DNA from: Schoenoplectus triqueter
Lineage: Eukaryota > Streptophyta > Magnoliopsida > Poales > Cyperaceae
NCBI GenBank assembly: GCA_964058805.1
Contig: CAXKVV010001214.1
Coordinates: 1-35,525 of the forward strand
DNA: 35,525 nucleotides
Direction: 5' to 3'
Part shown: positions 31,776 through 35,525 of the stretch, in pieces
Position numbering within the stretch: the stretch's first letter is position 1
How the letters are laid out: every line of letters begins with the position of its first letter
Notes under the pieces: model-generated
What the model was told of the DNA's origin: nothing
The model's database searches: none
Seen by the model: only the letters and a program-made list of their open reading frames with translations
Position numbers and translations under genes: made by a program

Positions 31776-31878
31776 CTTCAGCTGCAAACCACGACCTCTT
31801 TTCTTCTGAAGACCTACATAAGCTTCAAATTATATATAGAGAAGGGATCAGTCAATGGATCTTTAAATATATAAATAT
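31776..31878 (+). repeat. Second copy of the 29244-29345 segment
   Basis: Same anchors and orientation as 29244-29345. It lies immediately upstream of copy B of the larger dispersed repeat (31893-32640). Confidence 0.85.
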
Positions 31879-31892
31879 GAAAAAAGGAAATC

Positions 31893-32640
31893 ATGTATTT
31901 TAATTTTCAATTCATTATATATCATCATAGGAAGCACTGTTACATTTTAAACATGGCATATGCGCCAATTACTGTAGATCTGTTACAGGTTGGTCAATTG
32001 AATAATTGAGTTCTGTATTAGATTATTCAATGTAATTTATTACACGGTGAGCAGAGACAACATCACATTCCTAGTTCTTTTTACTATATTGCTCTGTTCT
32101 TTAATCTATATGAAGTTCGGCCAGATTCTTTATCTACTGTTGGACTTGAGAAATAAACCACATGATTCAAAGTGTTGACTGCATCATTATATCAAGTGGC
32201 GGAGCAGTTTATTTTAGTCTATTTTTTTAAAGTAACAGACGAATTAATGACCTACTAATAAAATTTCATTAATAAAAAAATTAGAAAGAGTTTACAACAT
32301 GGGAATGGGACAGACAGGTTTGAAGATTCTTTTATGTTTTCATTATCGTCTGTTTTATTGCTTTTATAATTTTGATTTTTCTTTGGCCCTAAAGTGGTCT
32401 TCTTTTTTCCGAGCTTTTTTAAGATCTTCTGGTGTAGTATTTTATCCAGAATTAATAGATTTTAGTTTTCAACCGTGCATTTTATAAGAATTAATAGATT
32501 TTAGTTTTTGACCGTTGTGTCGATTTTTTTATTGTTTTACTGAATTGACTTCATTGAGAATTCTTTAATGTTGTTACTGTGAAGAGTACTCATTCTAATT
32601 AAGCACTAGGTGTCACGTATAAGAAAGGCCATTTATCTTT
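31893..32640 (+). repeat. Dispersed repeat family, copy B
   Basis: Matches 25175-25715 from TTTTAATTTTCAATTCATTA to AGAAAGGCCATTTATCTTTA. Extra segments relative to copy A include one with a direct duplication of GAATTAATAGATTTTAGTTT (about 32450 and 32489). The match breaks at the left edge of foldback MITE 3. The two copies look clearly alike by eye. Confidence 0.75.
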
Positions 32641-32657
32641 ATTGGTTAATATATATA

Positions 32658-33018
32658 GAGAGAGAGAGTTAGTCGCGAAGTATAAGATATTTTTATACTT
32701 CGCGTCGTATCTGAATTTAAAACACTCATCCAATCGTTTAAAAATATTTTTCATATTAAAATATATTTAAAGATTAAATTTTACACTTTTAAATTTTTTT
32801 TTCTATTTTTTAGGATTAGAAAATTATTCTTATTGAAAATCATAAACTCAATATATTTTCAACCTCTCACAAAAATTATATATTTTTTTAAAATATAAAA
32901 TTTGTTCACCAACTATATTTTAATACGAAAAATATTTTGAATGATGGATTGGTATTTTGAATTCAAAAACGAGAGATATGACGCTAAGTACAAAAATATT
33001 TTGTACTTCACAACTAAC
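32658..33018. mobile_element. Foldback MITE 3 with GA-run end
   Basis: A GA run (32658-32667) leads into GTTAGTCGCGAAGTATAAGA. The right end reads TTTTGTACTTCACAACTAAC (32999-33018), its inverted counterpart. Arms pair inward through CAATCGTTTAAAAATATTTT-type sequence near 32730 and AAAATATTTTGAATGATGGA near 32929, then AATTTTACAC/TAAAATTTG-type words. A second small hairpin lies at the left tip (GCGAAGTATAAG against TATACTTCGC). About 350 bp, non-coding, related in layout and core words to MITE 1 and MITE 2. Confidence 0.75.
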
Positions 33019-33127
33019 TGTAGCCAAGGTTTTAAAAAAATCTGTTTAAACATTTTAAACTCCTTTTTAACTTCACCAAATTTTTACTGTTAAAAGTCAT
33101 AAAATATTTTTTAAAAGTTTGACTATA

Positions 33128-33129
<2 letters not shown>

Positions 33130-33184
<55 letters not shown>
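33130..33184. repeat. TA microsatellite
   Basis: About 27 uninterrupted AT dinucleotides. The flanks read GACTATAG on the left and AGTTAGACTATTG on the right. Confidence 0.98.
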
Positions 33185-33189
<5 letters not shown>

Positions 33190-34202
33190 ACTATTGTGAA
33201 AATATTTGCATTTCGAGCTCAAGTGCATACGGCTCAAATTTTACCGTAGCACATTTGAAATTCAAAATTATCATTCTCATTAATTTCTTCATATTAAAAT
33301 ATTGAGGGATGCAAAAATTTAGGATATTTTGAGTTTTCTAAGTATTTATTTTAGATTTTTGAAAATCAGCAACAATAATTTAATATTTTACTATTATTTT
33401 AATGCTGATTTTCGGATTTGAGAGAGACGGGTGACGACAGACGCTTCAAACCAATTTTCTGAAGCCTTTAAGTACATACATAAAGAGAGAAATGCATACA
33501 AGCAATGTGGTCGCATTAATCCTCTAAATATATATAAATCTTTTGAGCCTTGCATATTATTCTAATTTAAATTTGCATACAAGCTTAAAATGTCGTTTTT
33601 GTTGCATGTTGCAATTATTTTGCAGGGATACTAGAGATTTATGGAAAACTATGTAAATGATTGATTATTTTTACTCAAAAACTGTGTAACAAAAAAATGC
33701 ATCACTCAATATTACCGTTGTTCTTTTTCTTCTGTAAAAAAATTATCCGTGAAGAAGAATAAGCAAGTTATTATTCCTCTTTCTCCAAGCAGTCATGTCT
33801 CCTTTTTATTAATTATTTCAATTATCTAATAATCTAACTTAAAATTTTAACGTGCATTTATTTATTTGCATTACAATGGAAATAACAAGTCAAATAATAA
33901 TTTATTGTAGAAGTTTAATTACATCTATGTTTTAAATTGATTTTATTCCAAAAAAAACAAAATGTGGTTGATTTTAAAATTAACATGGCACACTATCCCG
34001 TGCAATAAATATCAACATGTACGTCAGTAAATTATTCACGAAATCTTTTTCCCTTTTGTAGGGAACATGAAACCTACGCTTCTGTGCCTATACAGTGTCT
34101 ACGAATCACAAAATGAATTTACTGTTTATTATTTTTTTTTATAAAACGAGAGGAGCTGATTAATAATTTAATATGATTAAGTTGTGCTATTTGGTTTAAA
34201 TT
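33185..34202. other. AT-rich stretch, no gene recognised
   Basis: It contains an inverted repeat: GAAAATCAGC near 33361 and GCTGATTTTC near 33403. The first 150 bp (GTTAGACTATTGTGAAAATA onward) vaguely resemble one arm of the foldback MITEs. No coding frame. Confidence 0.4.
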
Positions 34203-34379
34203 GAATTATCCATTTAATTCATCATTAGTTATGCTTTTTTTTATTGAATTTTAAATTTTACACATGTTTATTTTTTTCTAATTAAAATAATTTGACGGAT
34301 CCCGCCAATAGTACATCAATTTATTTTAATTAGAAAAATTCAAACATGTTAATAAATTATGAATTAGATGGAGAATTAA
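34203..34379. mobile_element. Foldback element
   Basis: The outer arms pair GAATTATCCATTTAATTCAT (34203-34222) with ATGAATTAGATGGAGAATTA (34359-34378). The inner arms pair ACATGTTTATTTTTTTCTAA (34262-34281) with TTAGAAAAATTCAAACATGT (34330-34349), and TTAAAATAA with TTATTTTAA. The loop at 34294-34317 is GC-richer (GACGGATCCCGCCA). The spacing between arms differs by 30 bp on the two sides. Confidence 0.65.
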
Positions 34380-35525
34380 CAAGAGTCTATTGAGTACCCG
34401 ATAGGTAGAAAAGTCTGAGGTGAAACCAGCGACTAGTTCTTTGAGAGCTTGTTCTGATACATGCAGGTGATTTGGCATATATATGATCTGATTTAGAGTA
34501 TTGCACTATTGCTATTGTGAGTCATGGTGGAAGCAATAAGAGCGGGCACCTGAAGCGAAGTGTTCGAGAGTCAGCTATTTACTGTCTGGTGTATGCTATA
34601 GAAACAGATTTCCATTCTTTTCGGAAATGAGTAAGGAAATCCATCTGATATATCATTCAATCCTGGGAGTTACGAGTTGCCTCACTTGGCAACTTTTCCA
34701 TTACTTACAACTCCCTTTCTTCTAAATTTGAACCGAATTTAAGATTTCAAGAACCAATTTCAACTAAAAAATAGTTCAAAAAATAATTTAAATTGAATTT
34801 AAGAATTTAGAAACCAATTTGAACACACACAAAAAAAAATCATAAATTGATTTGAATCAAATGTAATAATTTAGAGACTAAAACACTTTTCTATTTCTTT
34901 TTCCAGAAATAACTAAAATAAAACCAGCTTAAATTGTGAACTGCAAGTGACAGGTTAGACCTGTCGGACTAATCAGGTAAGTCCTGACTGGGAATTCACA
35001 AATTTACTCGTAAATTTATGAATAATGTTCTTATTTTCAGTATTTCCCACATTCTGAACCATAATTTATTTATTTTTTAGGAAAATCATAATTTATCTTA
35101 TTGACTTATGTTTGGATGCATACCGAATAGAGAATTGTTCTCTATTCTGAGAATTAGAATATCAAATGATGATTCAAATGTAAAATCATTATTTCTACCA
35201 TTCCAAGTAGCTGCTATCCTCTCTCTTCGCATGAGTGGTCAGTGATTGGGGAGAAAAGTTAACCCAAATTTGAATAGTAACGTGATTAAGTAACTAATTA
35301 TTCTCGAGGCATAAGTGTATTAAACATGAAATTCCTTAAATTCGCTAATAACACGCATATTAGAGGAATAATTTGCGAACTATCAAATTAAATGTAGTTT
35401 GCAAATCTTGTTGTTGTGCGTGGCACGCACTGCTAAGTTGGTCGGTCGTAGATCTATAAAAGCGAATTTAGGCCTCAAAAGAAGTAATTGCATTATCCCA
35501 TGGTTAAAAAGATAATCCCAGTCAT
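34380..35525. other. Intergenic stretch, no gene recognised
   Basis: Mostly AT-rich. Short structures only: GACAGGTTAGACCTGTC near 34949 and a perfect 10-bp hairpin GAATAGAGAA/TTCTCTATTC at 35125-35147. A diverged repeat of GAACC(A/G)AATTT-type words lies at 34729-34830. No coding frame. Confidence 0.4.

Noticed and set aside
1..35525. tRNA, rRNA and CRISPR arrays
   Set aside because: No tRNA B-box-like GGTTCGAATCC in a cloverleaf context, no rRNA-like segments and no regularly spaced repeats were found by eye.

Overview
The window looks like repeat-dominated nuclear DNA of a flowering plant; I cannot name the species. Supporting signs are AT-rich intergenic sequence, degraded L1-type LINEs with a zf-RVT zinc knuckle, an RTE-type LINE endonuclease fragment of a kind common in plants, foldback MITEs, a short LTR pair ending in GTTACA, and a fragment of a plant glutamate-receptor-like (GLR) channel. 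I see no intact protein-coding gene. Every coding trace is broken by stops, frameshifts or truncation.

Layout. 1-1175: a broken, unrecognised gene on the minus strand, running off or ending near the left edge. 1244-15668: an array of three copies of one L1-like LINE lineage, all on the plus strand (U1 1244-2955; U2 in pieces from 3660 to 10315; U3 12890-15668). They are separated by two homologous spacers (2956-3660 and 10611-12890) made of diverged monomers. U2 has been split by a minus-strand RTE-type fragment (4252-5116) and by a minus-strand, 5'-truncated L1-like LINE (5461-8369). The latter has a 13-bp target-site duplication and an A-tail. The second spacer is swollen by microsatellites, two foldback MITEs and a hAT-like insertion; the first spacer shows it without them.

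15669-25170: mostly AT-rich sequence without genes. It holds a foldback MITE (16365-16677), a possible isolated exon (17431-17556), a CCCGACCC-rich degraded repeat, a probable miniature LTR element (18933-19744), a GLR ligand-binding-domain fragment (20260-20397) and some exon-like pieces (21283-22102). 25175-35525: a repeat family present three times (25175-25800, 26120-26420, 31893-32640), a hAT-like MITE (27918-28427), further foldbacks, a CT-rich segment resembling a plant 5' leader and first exon (30480-31020), and long AT-rich gaps.

There is no working pathway here. The sequence records layered transposition: old tandem LINEs, younger LINE insertions into them, then MITEs and microsatellites. 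The points most worth checking are the broken left-edge gene, the nested and tandem LINE structure with its monomeric spacer and 3' hairpin, the 7-bp telomere-like array in the inserted LINE's 3' region, and the group of foldback MITEs with microsatellite ends. All domain calls were made by eye; no database search was run.
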